Notes under the pieces: generated by a model
The model's database searches: none
What the model was told of the DNA's origin: nothing
The model's input: the letters and a program-made list of their open reading frames with translations, nothing else
Origin: Pandoraea fibrosis
GTDB lineage: Bacteria; Pseudomonadota; Gammaproteobacteria; Burkholderiales; Burkholderiaceae
Length of the DNA: 64,000 nt
Reading direction: 5' to 3'
Assembly: GCF_000807775.2 (NCBI RefSeq)
Contig: NZ_CP047385.1
Coordinates: 1,364,001-1,428,000 of the forward strand
Position numbers and translations under genes: made by a program
In this document: one piece after another, positions 1-9,952 of the stretch
How positions within the stretch are numbered: position 1 is the stretch's first letter
How the letters are laid out: the number at the start of each line of letters is the position of its first letter

Positions 1-660
1 GAGCATCGTGATGTTGTTGATGATCTGCATCAGCGCGCCGAACCAGGCGCGTTCCAGCGTGGGGTTGAAGCGCACCCGCAACGCCAGATCCACCGGCAGT
101 TCCGGCGTCGATCGGTATCGCTGAAGGAATTCGCGCACCTCCGCCGACACGATCTGCTGCACATACCCGCTGCCGGAGAACGCCTGACTCATGCGTGTGG
201 CGTCCACATTGAGCTGCACTTCGGCTGCCCGACCCGCCAGAACATCGCGCTGAAAGTTCGGTGGAATGTTCAGGGCAAACGTGTACGCGCCTTCGTCCAT
301 GCCCCGGTCAACGGCGTCGGCCGTGATCATGCGCGGCATGGTGAACTGTGGCGGGTAGAACGCCGAGACAATGCGCTGCGACAGCGGCGACACATCCTCG
401 TCCACGATGGCAATCGGCGCGAGGTGCAGCGTATCGGGCTGCGCCGTGGCCGACGAATACACCGATGCCGTGAACGTATAGATGATCAGCACCAGCATCA
501 TCGGGTCGCGCACAAGACTCCAGAGCTCCTTCACGCCGAGCCGATAAATATTCGCCAGATGCCGCCGCCACGGATGCGTGCGACGCGGCGGCGCGATACT
601 GGCCTGCGCCGGTGGCGCAGGGGGAGGAGAGGCTTGCGGTGTGCTCGGGCTCGCCATCAT
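1..660 (-). CDS. yhhJ: ABC-2 type permease, YhhJ-like (3' part beyond window)
   Basis: Inner-membrane permease subunit expected to work with the RbbA-like ABC protein encoded just upstream. Translating the minus strand from the ATG at 660 gives an unbroken frame to the window edge, so the C-terminal part is missing. The first ~45 residues are a Pro/Ala/Arg-rich cytoplasmic tail, then a membrane segment ([14 protein letters not shown]) followed by a large periplasmic-type domain with the N-I-P-P-N-F and D-x-T-x-x motifs usual in the ABC-2 membrane family. The start overlaps the rbbA stop (ATGA), implying translational coupling; a second in-frame ATG lies at 657. In E. coli the equivalent order is yhiI-rbbA-yhhJ. 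The family call rests on sequence character and context; the transported substrate is unknown. Confidence 0.85.
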   Translation of the reverse strand, partial: MMASPSTPQASPPPAPPAQASIAPPRRTHPWRRHLANIYRLGVKELWSLVRDPMMLVLIIYTFTASVYSSATAQPDTLHLAPIAIVDEDVSPLSQRIVSAFYPPQFTMPRMITADAVDRGMDEGAYTFALNIPPNFQRDVLAGRAAEVQLNVDATRMSQAFSGSGYVQQIVSAEVREFLQRYRSTPELPVDLALRVRFNPTLERAWFGALMQIINNITML

Positions 661-3425
661 TTGTCCTGTTTCTTGAGCAGCAGGATCGTGGCGCCCAGAA
701 TCACGGGCACGGCAACGAGCATCGGCCAGAAGGCGTTGCCCAGATCGGCAAACCCGAGCGCCTTGTTGAAGACGCCGCGGCTGATGATGAGCATGTACGT
801 CGCCGGATAGATCTCGCCAATGAACCGGCCCGATCCCTCCATCGACGGCACCGGCGTGAGCATCCCGGAAAACTGGATCGCCGGAATCATGGTGCCGATC
901 ATCGTGAAGAACAGGGCCGCGATCTGGCTGCGGGTGAATGTCGACGCGAGCAAGCCAATGCCTGTGGCGACGACGTTGAAAATGAAGACGGCCGTGATAA
1001 GCGTGAGGAAACTGCCCTTGATCGGCACGCCGAACAGCGTCACGGCGAGCAGCGCCATGAGCAGGAAATTGAGCATGGCCAGCGCGACATATGGAATCTG
1101 CTTGCCGATCAGGAATTCCGTGCGTGTGACGGGCGTCACGTACAGATTCAGGATCGAGCCCAGCTCCTTTTCGCGCACCACCGACAGTGCGGTGAGCATC
1201 GCAGGCAGCATCAGCAACAGCAGCGGAATGACGGCCGGCACCATCGCCGGCAGGCTCTTGACGTCGGGGTTATAGCGATAGCGGGTCTCGATATCGAGCG
1301 ACGCCGTGGGCCGGACGCCGAGCCGTCGCAAGGACTGATCGGCCAGCCAGTTCTGGTGCATGCCCTGCACATAGCCTTGTACCGTTTCCGCGCGCATCGG
1401 CATGGCGCCATCGATCCATGCGCCGATCTGCACGGCCTTGCCGTGCGACACGTCACGGGCGAACCCCGGTGGAATTTCGATGGCCAGCGACAGTTCGCCG
1501 TCGCGCAGGCGGCGGTCCATGTCGTCGTAATCGGTGATGGGGGGCTGCTCGATGAAGTAACGAGACCCCGCGATATTGAGTGCGTAGTTCTGACTCAACG
1601 TGGTCTGGTCGCGGTCGAGCACGGCGTAGCGCAGATCCTCCACGTCCATGCTGATGCCGTAGCCCATCACGAGCATCAGCACGAGCGAGCCGACCAGCGC
1701 GAGCGTGGCGCGCACCGGGTCGCGTTGCAGTTCCAGCGTTTCGCGCCAGAGATAGCTGATCATGCGACCGAGCGAAAACGCTTTGTGGTGCGCATGTGCG
1801 GTATCGGTGGGAGCGGCGTCTGTGACTGCCGACTTGGGCGTCTCCGGCGCTTCGGGGGTGCCGCCGCCCGCTTCGACAAGGTATTCGATGAACGCCTGCT
1901 CGAGCGTGGCTGCGCCTTTATCTTGCGTGATCTTCGCCGGGGGATCGGACACGAGCACCTTGCCTGCGTGCATCAGCGAGATGCGATCGCAGCGGTCGGC
2001 CTCGTTCATGAAGTGCGTGGAAATAAAGATCGTCACGCGGTCCCGCCGGGACAATTCCACCAGCAGACGCCAGAAGTTGTCGCGGGCGACCGGATCGACG
2101 CCCGAGGTCGGCTCGTCAAGAATCAGCAACTCCGGTTTGTGCACCATCGCCACCGCGAGCGACAGACGCTGGCGCATCCCCAGTGGAATGCTGTCGGGCA
2201 GTGCGTCGAGCACGTCGGCCAGACCAAAGCGTTGCACCATCTCTGCTACACGCGCGTCGACTTCTGCCTCGGGCACATGGAACAGTCGCGCGTGCAGCAC
2301 GAGGTTCTGATGCACCGTCAACTCTGTGTAAAGCGAGAACGCTTGCGACATGTAGCCCACGCGCCGGCGCGTGTCGATGTCTTTCGGATCGACCTCGTGA
2401 CCGAAGAGCCACGCCTGACCTTCGCTCGCCTGCAGCAGGCCGGTGAGCATCTTCATCGTGGTCGACTTGCCGCAGCCGTTCGAGCCGAGGAAGCCGAAGA
2501 TCTCGCCGCGACGGATACGGAAATCCACATGATCGACCGCCACGAAATCGCCAAAGCGCATCGTCAGCCCCTTGGCTTCGATGGCAATTTCCGTGTGCTC
2601 GTCGATGTGCAACGGCGGAATCACGACCGGTTCGTAGCCGAGCTTCTTGTCGTCCGGCAACAGATCGATGAACGCCGCTTCGAGATTGTCGCGGTGCGTG
2701 CGCGCCAGCAGCTCGGCCGGCGTGCCGGTCGCGAGGACCTTGCCGGCGTCCATCGCCACGAGCCAGTCGAAGCGCTGCGCTTCATCCATATAGGCCGTGG
2801 CGACGATTACGCTCATGGCCGGACGCTCCCGGCGAATGCGCGCGATCAGATCCCAGAACTGCGCGCGGGCGAGCGGATCGACGCCGGTCGTCGGTTCGTC
2901 GAGAATCAGCAGGTCGGGGTCATGGATCAGCGCGCAGCACAGGCCGAGCTTCTGCTTCATCCCGCCCGAGAGTTTGCCGGCCGGGCGTTCGAGAAACGGA
3001 TGCAGGCCGGTGCTGCGCGTGAGATCGTCGATGCGACGGCGACGCTCGGCGGCGTCGTGGCCGAACAGGCGCGCGAAGAATTGCAGGTTCTCTTCGACAG
3101 AGAGCGTCGGGTAGAGATTCTTGCCAAGCCCCTGCGGCATGTAGGCGATGCGCGGGCACACGAGATCGCGGTGTGCCTTGCTGGCCATATCGCCGCCCAG
3201 GGCTTCCACGGTGCCCGTCTGCACCGCTCGTGCCCCTGCGATGAGCGAGAGCAGCGTGGATTTGCCAACGCCGTCAGGGCCGATCAGACCGACCATGCAG
3301 TTGGCGGGGATGTCGATGCCGACGTCGTCCAGCGCAACGGTCTTGCGGCCGTAGCGCAGCGTGACGCCGGCCACATGAACGACCGGCGGGGAGGCGGGCG
3401 ATGAGAGCGAGGGAGGCGCCGTCAT
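657..3425 (-). CDS. rbbA: RbbA-type fused ABC transporter (two ATPase domains plus permease)
   Basis: 922 residues, matching the length of E. coli RbbA (ribosome-associated ATPase / putative exporter). NBD1: Walker [10 protein letters not shown] at about 49-57, signature LSGGMKQK at 152-159, Walker B and D-loop [13 protein letters not shown] at 172-184. NBD2: Walker [10 protein letters not shown] at 314-322 and Walker [14 protein letters not shown] at 433-445. In NBD2 the signature position reads P-L-G-M-R-Q-R instead of LSGGQ. The last ~370 residues are an ABC-2 permease: one membrane helix near 555-580, an extracytoplasmic domain, then about five helices. It lies 10 bp downstream of the HlyD gene and overlaps the YhhJ-like gene by 4 bp, so it is the energising component of a tripartite exporter. 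The ribosome link is known only for the E. coli protein. Confidence 0.92.
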   Translation of the reverse strand: MTAPPSLSSPASPPVVHVAGVTLRYGRKTVALDDVGIDIPANCMVGLIGPDGVGKSTLLSLIAGARAVQTGTVEALGGDMASKAHRDLVCPRIAYMPQGLGKNLYPTLSVEENLQFFARLFGHDAAERRRRIDDLTRSTGLHPFLERPAGKLSGGMKQKLGLCCALIHDPDLLILDEPTTGVDPLARAQFWDLIARIRRERPAMSVIVATAYMDEAQRFDWLVAMDAGKVLATGTPAELLARTHRDNLEAAFIDLLPDDKKLGYEPVVIPPLHIDEHTEIAIEAKGLTMRFGDFVAVDHVDFRIRRGEIFGFLGSNGCGKSTTMKMLTGLLQASEGQAWLFGHEVDPKDIDTRRRVGYMSQAFSLYTELTVHQNLVLHARLFHVPEAEVDARVAEMVQRFGLADVLDALPDSIPLGMRQRLSLAVAMVHKPELLILDEPTSGVDPVARDNFWRLLVELSRRDRVTIFISTHFMNEADRCDRISLMHAGKVLVSDPPAKITQDKGAATLEQAFIEYLVEAGGGTPEAPETPKSAVTDAAPTDTAHAHHKAFSLGRMISYLWRETLELQRDPVRATLALVGSLVLMLVMGYGISMDVEDLRYAVLDRDQTTLSQNYALNIAGSRYFIEQPPITDYDDMDRRLRDGELSLAIEIPPGFARDVSHGKAVQIGAWIDGAMPMRAETVQGYVQGMHQNWLADQSLRRLGVRPTASLDIETRYRYNPDVKSLPAMVPAVIPLLLLMLPAMLTALSVVREKELGSILNLYVTPVTRTEFLIGKQIPYVALAMLNFLLMALLAVTLFGVPIKGSFLTLITAVFIFNVVATGIGLLASTFTRSQIAALFFTMIGTMIPAIQFSGMLTPVPSMEGSGRFIGEIYPATYMLIISRGVFNKALGFADLGNAFWPMLVAVPVILGATILLLKKQDK

Positions 3426-3435
3426 GATGCGCGGC

Positions 3436-4509
3436 TCACTGCGGCAGCTTGGTCTGCAACTGGGCAGGCCACGGCGCCTGGCTGTCGGTCTTCACCCACG
3501 CCACGCCGGGCAGGCCGGTCTTCACGAGCGTCATATGCTTTTGCAACAGTTCCGGCGCAATCTGCGCGCGCACACGGAACATCAGCTTCTGACGCTCGCT
3601 CTCGGTCTCCACGGTTTTCGGCGTGAACTGTGCCGTGCTGGAGACAAACGAGATGCTTGCCGGAATGACGTACTGCGGCGCGGCGTCGAGAATGATGCGC
3701 GCTTCGGCGCCGATGGCCAGACGTCCGGCGACGGTCTCGGGCAGGAAGAACGTCATATACACGTCCGACAGGTCGACCAGATTGAGCACCTTGCCTCCCG
3801 CCGCGAGCACTTCGCCCGGCTGCGCGACGCGATATTGCACGCGACCGTCGCGCGGCGCCTTGAGGTCGCTGTCCGTGATGTCGGCTTCGATACGGTTGAC
3901 GGTGGCCTGCGCGGCTTCCACCGTCGATTTGCTTCCGGTGACCTGAGCGTTGGCGGCTTCCACGGCGGACTGCGCGGCAGCCACTTGCGCGCGGGCGGCG
4001 GTGACGGCAGCGCGTGTGCTGCGAACGCGTGCGCGGTCGTCGTCCAGTTCCTGCACCGACGAGGCGCCTTCCTTGGACAACGTCTCGGAACGCGACAGAC
4101 GCCGTTGCGCGGCATCGAGTTCGGCTTCGCGCGCTGCGACATTCGCTTCGGCCGTCGCCTTATCGGACAACCTCGCGGCGGCCTGCGCCTGAATCGCCGC
4201 GACGTTGGTCACGGCTTGCTGATATTGCGCACGCGCTTCGTCGCGCTGTGCGTTGAGTGTGTCGATCTGCATCTTGGCGAGCACCTGACCCGCCTTCACG
4301 AAATCGCCTTCCCTGACGTAAATGGCTTCGACGCGGCCGGCGAGCTTGGTCGCGACGTCGACTTCGGTCGCTTCGATGCGGCCGTTTCCACTCGCAAAAC
4401 CCGCACCGGGACCGGTGTCGCTGTAGGTCTTCCATCCATACCAGCCCAGCCCGATCACGGCGAGCACGATCAGCGCGGGAACCAGTTTCTTGGCGTTGGG
4501 AAGCGTCAT
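3436..4509 (-). CDS. yhiI: HlyD/YhiI-family membrane fusion protein
   Basis: Periplasmic adaptor expected to bridge the ABC permeases and the outer-membrane factor. 357 residues: N-terminal signal anchor ([15 protein letters not shown]), biotinyl-lipoyl half near [13 protein letters not shown], a long Ala/Gln/Arg-rich coiled coil (about 85-200), the second lipoyl half (L-K-A-P-R-D-G-R-V) and a beta-barrel region. The open frame runs upstream to 4884, but that part overlaps the NodT-type gene in another frame. The ATG at 4509 begins with the anchor, lies 19 bp after the upstream stop and has an AAGAGG ribosome site, so I chose it. Same transcription unit as rbbA. Confidence 0.93.
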   Translation of the reverse strand: MTLPNAKKLVPALIVLAVIGLGWYGWKTYSDTGPGAGFASGNGRIEATEVDVATKLAGRVEAIYVREGDFVKAGQVLAKMQIDTLNAQRDEARAQYQQAVTNVAAIQAQAAARLSDKATAEANVAAREAELDAAQRRLSRSETLSKEGASSVQELDDDRARVRSTRAAVTAARAQVAAAQSAVEAANAQVTGSKSTVEAAQATVNRIEADITDSDLKAPRDGRVQYRVAQPGEVLAAGGKVLNLVDLSDVYMTFFLPETVAGRLAIGAEARIILDAAPQYVIPASISFVSSTAQFTPKTVETESERQKLMFRVRAQIAPELLQKHMTLVKTGLPGVAWVKTDSQAPWPAQLQTKLPQ

Positions 4510-4528
4510 GTTCTTTGACCTCTTGAAT

Positions 4529-6106
4529 TTATTGGACGGCTGGCGCAGCGCTCGTCGGGCCGGTGGCGCCAACGGTGCCGCCGGGCGATGGCACGACCAC
4601 GCGAGGCGTGCGCGCGAACGGGCCGCCCGGTGCATCGGCAGCGGGCATGAGACGGCTGCCACCGCCGAGCGCCGTGTAGAGCGACACGCGCGCAGACAGC
4701 AGCGCGCGGCGCGTCTGCACCGTTTGTTGTTCGATGGCGAGGAGATCGCGTTGTGCGTCGAGCACTTCGAGAAAGGCCGCTGCGCCGTGGTCGTAACGCA
4801 GCTTGGCAAGTCGTGCGCGCTCGGCCTGCGCGTCCTGCGTGGCTTGCAGGATCGTGACCTGATCGGCCAGCCAGCGACGCGCACTCAGCGCGTCGGCCAC
4901 ATCGCGGAACGCTCCCTGAATCGTCTTCTCGTAATTCGCGATCGACTCCACGCGCCGGGCTTCGGCGAGATCGAGGTTGTTCACGAGACGTCCGCCCTGA
5001 AAGATCGGAATGTTGATGCTGGGCGTGAAGGCCCACGCCGCGCTTCCGGCCTTGAAGAGGCCGTCAAGTGCACTGCTCGCCGTGCCGACCGAGCCGGTGA
5101 GCGTGATCTGCGGGAAGAAGGCCGCGCGCGCGGCGCCGATGTTCGCGTGCGCGGCGCGCAGTTGATACTCGGCCGCGATGATGTCGGGCCGGTCTTCCAG
5201 CAGCGACGAAGGCAGACCGGGTTCGAGATCGCGCATCAGACGAGCATCGTCGACCGTGTGCTCGATTGCCTGCGGCGTGGTGTCGAGCGGGGCGCCTACC
5301 AGCACTTGCAACGCGTGGGCTTGCGTAGCGCGTTGTTGCTGGAGTTGCGTAACGAGGGCGCGGGCCTGTTGCCACAGCGTGGTGACTTCGGTGAGATCGA
5401 GTTTCGACGTTGAGCCGACTTGCTCGCGACGCGTGAAGATGCGCAACGATTCGGCGCGACTGTCGACCGTCTGCTGTGCCAGGACGATACGTTCGTCGAA
5501 TTCACGCAGGCTCAGCCACGTCTGTGCGACTTGCGAGATCAGGCTCAGTTCGAGGGCGCGGCGAGAGGCATCGGACGCCAGATAATCGTCGAGCGCGGCG
5601 TCCTTCAGATTGCGGATGCGGCCCCAGAAGTCCAGCTCCCACGTCGACAGGCCAAGGCCGACCTGATACTGGCTGCTGATATAGGGATTGCCGGTGAGGC
5701 TCAGATCGCCGGGCAAACGCTGACGTGTCTCGCTGGCGCCGACACCGACTGACGGAAACAGATCGGCGCGTTGAATGCCATACGCCGCTCGCGCCTGTTC
5801 GACACGGGCGAGCGCGACGCGCAGATCGCGATTGTTGGCTAATGCGGTTTCGATCAGGCTGCGCAATTGCGGATCGGCGAAATACTCGCGCCAATCGAGC
5901 GCAGACGCAGGCTGTGCGGCCACTGTCGCGGCAGAGGTGCTGACATCGGGTGTCCACACCTCGGCCACCGGGGCCGCTGGGCGCTCATAAGTCGGCGCCA
6001 TCGACAGACAGCCGCTAAGCAGGGTAGTGACAAGTGCGGCTGTCGTGGTCATCGCAAAGGTAGTTGCGACGCTAGAACGCATACGTGAATTGCATGGTTT
6101 CGCCAT
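4529..6106 (-). CDS. NodT-family outer-membrane efflux lipoprotein
   Basis: Outer-membrane channel (TolC/OprM class) of the export operon. 525 residues, within the usual family range but with a C-terminal Pro/Ala/Gly-rich tail. A lipoprotein signal ends with the lipobox L-L-S-G-C near residue 32, followed by S-M-A-P-x-Y-x-R-P, typical of NodT proteins. Two OEP repeats of long helices follow (e.g. R-D-L-R-V-A-L-A-R-V-E-Q-A-R-A-A and L-R-A-A-H-A-N-I-G-A-A-R-A-A-F-F-P). The ATG at 6106 has a GGGAGG ribosome site; the later ATG (M-R-S-S) has none. It is the first gene of a four-gene minus-strand operon. Finding an OMF in the same operon as yhiI-rbbA-yhhJ supports a complete exporter; its substrate cannot be told. 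Confidence 0.93.
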   Translation of the reverse strand: MAKPCNSRMRSSVATTFAMTTTAALVTTLLSGCLSMAPTYERPAAPVAEVWTPDVSTSAATVAAQPASALDWREYFADPQLRSLIETALANNRDLRVALARVEQARAAYGIQRADLFPSVGVGASETRQRLPGDLSLTGNPYISSQYQVGLGLSTWELDFWGRIRNLKDAALDDYLASDASRRALELSLISQVAQTWLSLREFDERIVLAQQTVDSRAESLRIFTRREQVGSTSKLDLTEVTTLWQQARALVTQLQQQRATQAHALQVLVGAPLDTTPQAIEHTVDDARLMRDLEPGLPSSLLEDRPDIIAAEYQLRAAHANIGAARAAFFPQITLTGSVGTASSALDGLFKAGSAAWAFTPSINIPIFQGGRLVNNLDLAEARRVESIANYEKTIQGAFRDVADALSARRWLADQVTILQATQDAQAERARLAKLRYDHGAAAFLEVLDAQRDLLAIEQQTVQTRRALLSARVSLYTALGGGSRLMPAADAPGGPFARTPRVVVPSPGGTVGATGPTSAAPAVQ

Positions 6107-6209
6107 AGAAGCTTCGACCTCCCGACGGACACCTAACTATAGCTTGGTGACGTCAATCGGCGTATACCGGAGTGGTCGAAAAAAAGCGAACGGTTGTGCT
6201 AAATCAACA

Positions 6210-6247
6210 AGGGCCCCGAATCGAGTAGAGGATCGATTCAGGGCCCT
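6210..6247. repeat. 15-bp inverted repeat between trpE and the efflux operon
   Basis: Arms 6210-6224 and 6233-6247 (AGGGCCCCGAATCGA and TCGATTCAGGGCCCT) pair with one mismatch around an 8-nt loop. It sits about 120 bp past the trpE stop and just upstream of the efflux operon. Read on the minus strand it is followed by TTGTTGATTT, a weak U-rich run, so it may end trpE transcription. A regulator-binding dyad is the alternative. The rest of 6107-6370 shows no gene. Confidence 0.6.
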
Positions 6248-6370
6248 GCGAATTTAGATGTCACGCGCATGCAATATAAGCAAAGCATTCGCGTTTCAAA
6301 CAGCAGCGTGCTTCACTTTGGTGCGACGGCGCACGGCAGTGGTCCGCGCGCCGTATGGCTCAGTGCTGGC

Positions 6371-7876
6371 TCAGTACTCGGCGTCGAGACCGTCCTGCAC
6401 CTGTTCTGCCGCACGCAGCACGGCGCGCGCCTTGTTTTCCGTCTCTTGCCATTCGGATTCAGGCACCGAATCGGCCACGATACCGGCGGCCGCTTGCACA
6501 TACAGATTGCCGTCCTTGATCACGCCAGTGCGAATCGCGATGGCAACGTCCATTTCGCCGCCAAACGACAGATAACCGACGGCGCCGCCATAGAGGCCGC
6601 GCTTGACCGGCTCGAGTTCGTCGATCAGTTCCATGGCGCGAACCTTCGGTGCGCCGGTGAGCGTGCCGGCCGGGAACGTGGCGCGCAGCACGTCGATGTT
6701 CGACAGTCCCGGTTGCAGACGGCCTTCCACCGAACTCACGATGTGCTGCACGTGCGAGTACTTCTCGATGACCATCTTGTCGGTGACTTCGACGGTGCCC
6801 GTCTGTGCGATGCGGCCCACGTCGTTGCGAGCGAGATCGATGAGCATGACGTGTTCGGCAATTTCCTTCGGATCGCCAAGCAATTCGGTGGCCAGCTCGG
6901 CATCGCGCTCCGGCGTGGCGCCGCGCGGACGTGTGCCGGCGAGCGGTCGGATCGTCACGATTTCGTGCTCGCCGTCGGGCGTCTGGCGACGCTCCTGACG
7001 CACGAGGATCTCGGGCGAGGCGCCGACCACCTGAAAATCGCCGAAGTTGTAGAAGTACATGTACGGCGACGGATTGAGCGAGCGTAGCGCGCGGTAGAGC
7101 GAGAGCGGTGCGTCGCGATACGGTTTGATGAGTCGCTGGCCGACCTGCACCTGCATCAGTTCACCGGCCTCGATGGCCTCCTTGGCCTTCGCGACGGCCG
7201 CGAGGTAATCCGGCTTGGCGAATTCGCGGAAGGTTTCCGTGCGCACGCTGCCGGAGGTGACCGGGGCGTCGACCGGCGCCTTCAGGCGGGCGCGCAATTC
7301 GCGCAGACGCAGGCGGGCCTTCGAATACGCTTCCGGCTGCGTGGGATCGGCGTAGATGATGAGGTAGAGCTTGCCGGTCAGGTTGTCGATCACGGCGAGT
7401 TCTTCCGTGAGCAGCAACTGAATGTCGGGCAGGTTCAGATCGTCGCGCGGCGTGGTGTGCGCGAGCTTCTTCTCGATGTAGCGCACGGCGTCATAGCCGA
7501 AGTAGCCGGCAAGGCCACCGCAGAAGCGCGGCATGCCCGGGCGCAGCGCCACTTTGTAGCGTGCCTGGAACTGGGTGATGAACTCGAGCGGATCGCCGTC
7601 ATGCGTCTCGACGACGGTGCCGTCGCGCACCACTTCGGTCTTCGGGCCGAAGCTGCGCAGCAGCGTGTGGGCCGAGAGGCCGATGAACGAGTAGCGGCCG
7701 AAGCGCTCGCCGCCGACGACGGATTCGAGAAGGAAGGTGTTTGCGCCACGTCGGTCGCCCAGCGCCAGCTTGAGATACAGCGAGAGCGGCGTGTCGAGAT
7801 CGGCGAAGGCTTCGGCGATCAGCGGAATGCGGTTGAAGCCTTGATTGGCCAGCGATTTGAATTCGAGTTCGGTCAT
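6371..7876 (-). CDS. trpE: Anthranilate synthase component I
   Basis: Makes anthranilate from chorismate with glutamine-derived ammonia supplied by TrpG; first committed step of tryptophan synthesis, cytosolic. 501 residues, normal length. The chorismate-binding half carries R-P-L-A-G-T-R-P-R-G, D-L-A-R-N-D-V-G-R, T-F-P-A-G-T-L-T-G-A-P-K-V-R-A and the Y-G-G-A-V-G-Y motifs of the family. The open frame extends to 8143, but conserved sequence begins at M-T-E-L-E-F-K-S-L, so the ATG at 7876 is used; its ribosome site (GGCAGAG) is weak. It lies 281 bp downstream of a Trp-rich leader peptide. trpG is not next to it: downstream comes a hairpin and the export operon. Confidence 0.96.
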   Translation of the reverse strand: MTELEFKSLANQGFNRIPLIAEAFADLDTPLSLYLKLALGDRRGANTFLLESVVGGERFGRYSFIGLSAHTLLRSFGPKTEVVRDGTVVETHDGDPLEFITQFQARYKVALRPGMPRFCGGLAGYFGYDAVRYIEKKLAHTTPRDDLNLPDIQLLLTEELAVIDNLTGKLYLIIYADPTQPEAYSKARLRLRELRARLKAPVDAPVTSGSVRTETFREFAKPDYLAAVAKAKEAIEAGELMQVQVGQRLIKPYRDAPLSLYRALRSLNPSPYMYFYNFGDFQVVGASPEILVRQERRQTPDGEHEIVTIRPLAGTRPRGATPERDAELATELLGDPKEIAEHVMLIDLARNDVGRIAQTGTVEVTDKMVIEKYSHVQHIVSSVEGRLQPGLSNIDVLRATFPAGTLTGAPKVRAMELIDELEPVKRGLYGGAVGYLSFGGEMDVAIAIRTGVIKDGNLYVQAAAGIVADSVPESEWQETENKARAVLRAAEQVQDGLDAEY

Positions 7877-8100
7877 GTTGCACTCTGCCTGCAAGTTTGC
7901 CGGCGGGTGAGCCCGCAGAATCGGCGTGGATTGGCGTTGAGAATACCTGAGTCGTGGCGGGGTGGCGGTGCTGGCCCACACCGGGTCGCGGTGAGCGCCC
8001 ACGCATGTGCAATGCGACGGCGACGACCGCGTCTCGGTGAATCCGCGCGCCGTGCGAGACGGCGTGCCGATCGATGAATTCTTGGGAACAACAACGATGC

Positions 8101-8137
8101 AAGAAACGGGTTGCTGAAGACGAACTCCAGCGGTCCC
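8101..8137 (-). terminator. Attenuator-like hairpin before trpE
   Basis: On the minus strand a stem forms from G-C-T-G-G-A-G and C-T-T-C-A-G-C with loop TTCGT, extended across a small internal loop by GGG/CCC, then G-T-T-T-C-T-T-G. It begins about 20 nt after the trpL stop. The upstream Trp-codon stretch contains GGTCC, complementary to the GGACC in the outer part of this hairpin, so a competing fold is possible. This is the arrangement of a translation-controlled attenuator; the fold was not computed. Confidence 0.6.
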
Positions 8138-8156
8138 GGCCACCCCTTGGAAGGGT

Positions 8157-8231
8157 TCAGCAGGACCAGCGTCGCCAGGGCCAGGCCCCCCGGTCGATCA
8201 CGCTAAGACTCCGTTTCTTGTTCAGGAACAT
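8157..8231 (-). CDS. trpL: Candidate trp operon leader peptide
   Basis: 24-codon reading frame starting at ATG 8231 and stopping at TGA 8157-8159. It begins M-F-L-N-K-K-R and ends W-P-W-R-R-W-S-C, with Trp codons at positions 17, 19 and 22, just before the stop. It starts 32 nt after the gph stop and precedes trpE by about 280 nt, with an attenuator-like hairpin right after it. Three Trp codons in eight, in this place, is unlikely by chance in ordinary sequence. It would sense charged tRNA-Trp by ribosome stalling. The ribosome site is weak (AAGCG). Inference from position and composition; not confirmed by conservation. Confidence 0.7.
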   Translation of the reverse strand: MFLNKKRSLSVIDRGAWPWRRWSC

Positions 8232-8263
8232 GCGCTTGAATGGCAGTGTGGAATGTGGCGAAC

Positions 8264-8989
8264 TCAGCTCGCTAGAGAGGGCGTTGCCTTGGGGCAGATG
8301 GCCCGGGCGGCGCCCAGAATTGAGGCGACTATACCATCCGTGTCGATCGTTTGTATAGATTCGCCATGGTTGTACCCATAGGGCACGGTGAGCGAGCGGC
8401 AGCCCGCTGCACGGGCGGCTTGTGCGTCGTTGCCCGAGTCGCCGATCAGCACGGCTTGCGCGGGCGATACCCCGAAAGCCTCGCAGGCTTTGAGGAGCGG
8501 CATCGGGTCCGGTTTGCGCTTGGGCCACGAATCGCCGCCGTAGACGAGGTCGAATTGATCCGACAGGCCGTAGTGCTCGAGCAGCGCCACCGCGAAGCGA
8601 TGCTGCTTGTTGGTGATGCAAGCGACCGGCAGACCCGCTTCGTGCAAGGCCGCCAGCCCTTCGCGGACTTCGGGGTAGAGGGCGGTGTGCTCGCCATTGA
8701 TCGACGTGTAGACAGCTTCGTACTTGTCCTGTGCGCGCTCGAACAGGCCGTCGATGTCGGCCTCGGGGAATCGCTCGGCGAGGGTCTTGCGCACCAGATT
8801 GGCGGTGCCCTTACCGACGAAGGTCATGAGGCGCTCGGTCGGCACGGGCTCGGCGCCCAGATCGGCCAGCATGGCATTGAGCGCCACGCCGAAGTCGCCT
8901 GCCGTGTCGACCATCGTGCCGTCGAGGTCGATCAGCACTGCGCGGATGCCATCGAGTTGAAGGCCGGCGGTCGGTGTCGTTTGGGTCAT
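8264..8989 (-). CDS. gph: Phosphoglycolate phosphatase (HAD family)
   Basis: Hydrolyses 2-phosphoglycolate to glycolate, clearing a product of DNA repair and oxygenase side reactions. 241 residues. HAD motif I is D-L-D-G-T at 21-25 (nucleophile D21, acid/base D23), motif II Thr in C-I-T-N-K, motif III Lys in K-R-K-P-D-P and motif IV G-D-S-G-N-D. The alpha-helical cap lies between motifs I and II. The start overlaps the rpe stop by 4 bp (ATGA), so the two are translationally coupled, as is common in proteobacteria. The Trp-rich leader begins 32 nt after its stop. Confidence 0.94.
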   Translation of the reverse strand: MTQTTPTAGLQLDGIRAVLIDLDGTMVDTAGDFGVALNAMLADLGAEPVPTERLMTFVGKGTANLVRKTLAERFPEADIDGLFERAQDKYEAVYTSINGEHTALYPEVREGLAALHEAGLPVACITNKQHRFAVALLEHYGLSDQFDLVYGGDSWPKRKPDPMPLLKACEAFGVSPAQAVLIGDSGNDAQAARAAGCRSLTVPYGYNHGESIQTIDTDGIVASILGAARAICPKATPSLAS

Positions 8990-9666
8990 GCCACGCTCGC
9001 CAGTTGGGCGCGCATCTCGTCGATCACCGCCTTGTAGTCGGGTTTGCCGAAGATGGCCGACCCGGCGACGAACGTGTCGGCACCCGCGGCGGCGATTTCG
9101 GCGATGTTGTCGACCTTCACGCCGCCGTCGATTTCCAGACGAATCTCACGGCCGGTCTCGGCCGTATAGGCGTCGATGCGCGCGCGCACGGCGCGCAGCT
9201 TGTTGAGCGCCTCGGGGATGAACGACTGGCCGCCGAAGCCGGGGTTCACCGACATGATGAGCACCATGTCCAGACGATCCATCACGTGATCGAGGTAATT
9301 CAGCGGGGTACCCGGGTTGAACACGAGGCCGGCCTTGCAGCCGTTGTCGTGAATCAGGCCGAGGGTGCGGTCGATGTGTTCCGAGGCTTCCGGATGGAAC
9401 GTGATCAGATTGGCGCCGGCCTTGGCGAAGTCGGGCACGATGCGGTCGACCGGGCGTACCATCAGATGCACGTCGATGGGCACGTCCACGTGCGGGCGGA
9501 TGGCCTCGCACACCATCGGGCCGATGGTCAGGTTGGGAACGTAATGGTTGTCCATGACGTCGAAGTGAATCCAGTCGGCGCCAGCCGCCACGACGTTACG
9601 GACTTCTTCGCCCAGCCGGGCAAAGTCGGCGGACAGGATGCTGGGGGCGATACAGAATTGCGTCAT
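8986..9666 (-). CDS. rpe: Ribulose-phosphate 3-epimerase
   Basis: Interconverts ribulose 5-phosphate and xylulose 5-phosphate in the pentose phosphate pathway. 226 residues forming a TIM barrel. Family motifs: [14 protein letters not shown] near the N-terminus, [14 protein letters not shown] (metal His and Asp), [10 protein letters not shown] and the phosphate-binding E-I-D-G-G-V. First gene of the rpe-gph(-trpL-trpE) minus-strand set and divergent from apaG. The 286 bp upstream (9667-9952) hold no convincing gene. Confidence 0.97.
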   Translation of the reverse strand: MTQFCIAPSILSADFARLGEEVRNVVAAGADWIHFDVMDNHYVPNLTIGPMVCEAIRPHVDVPIDVHLMVRPVDRIVPDFAKAGANLITFHPEASEHIDRTLGLIHDNGCKAGLVFNPGTPLNYLDHVMDRLDMVLIMSVNPGFGGQSFIPEALNKLRAVRARIDAYTAETGREIRLEIDGGVKVDNIAEIAAAGADTFVAGSAIFGKPDYKAVIDEMRAQLASVA

Positions 9667-9952
9667 GGCGGGACCGGGAGTAGCGTCAAAAGCGGTATTT
9701 TAAAGCTTTCGCCTGCCCCCTGCCCGTTGTGCGCCGAAGGGAAAGGGGGGAACGCCCCCGAAAGGGCGCCGTTGCGCCGCGTTTGCCGGTTGCGACCTGC
9801 GACGACTTGCCGCAGAATGCCTTGCAAAACGGGACGGCGCATGTGCCGCACGTCCGTCACGATGCCGATCGCGGACATCGTGACACCACACGCAGCGAAA
9901 GCTGTCAGACCAGAACGCCATCAGAGAGCACCATGCGCAACAGGAACACCCG

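Noticed and set aside
612..3404. 930-residue plus-strand open frame opposite rbbA
   Set aside because: Arg/His-rich composition typical of an antisense shadow in GC-rich DNA; the minus strand encodes a clear RbbA homologue.
6136..6158. TTGACG and TATAGT on the minus strand before the efflux operon as a promoter
   Set aside because: Spacing is only 11 bp, too short for a sigma-70 promoter.
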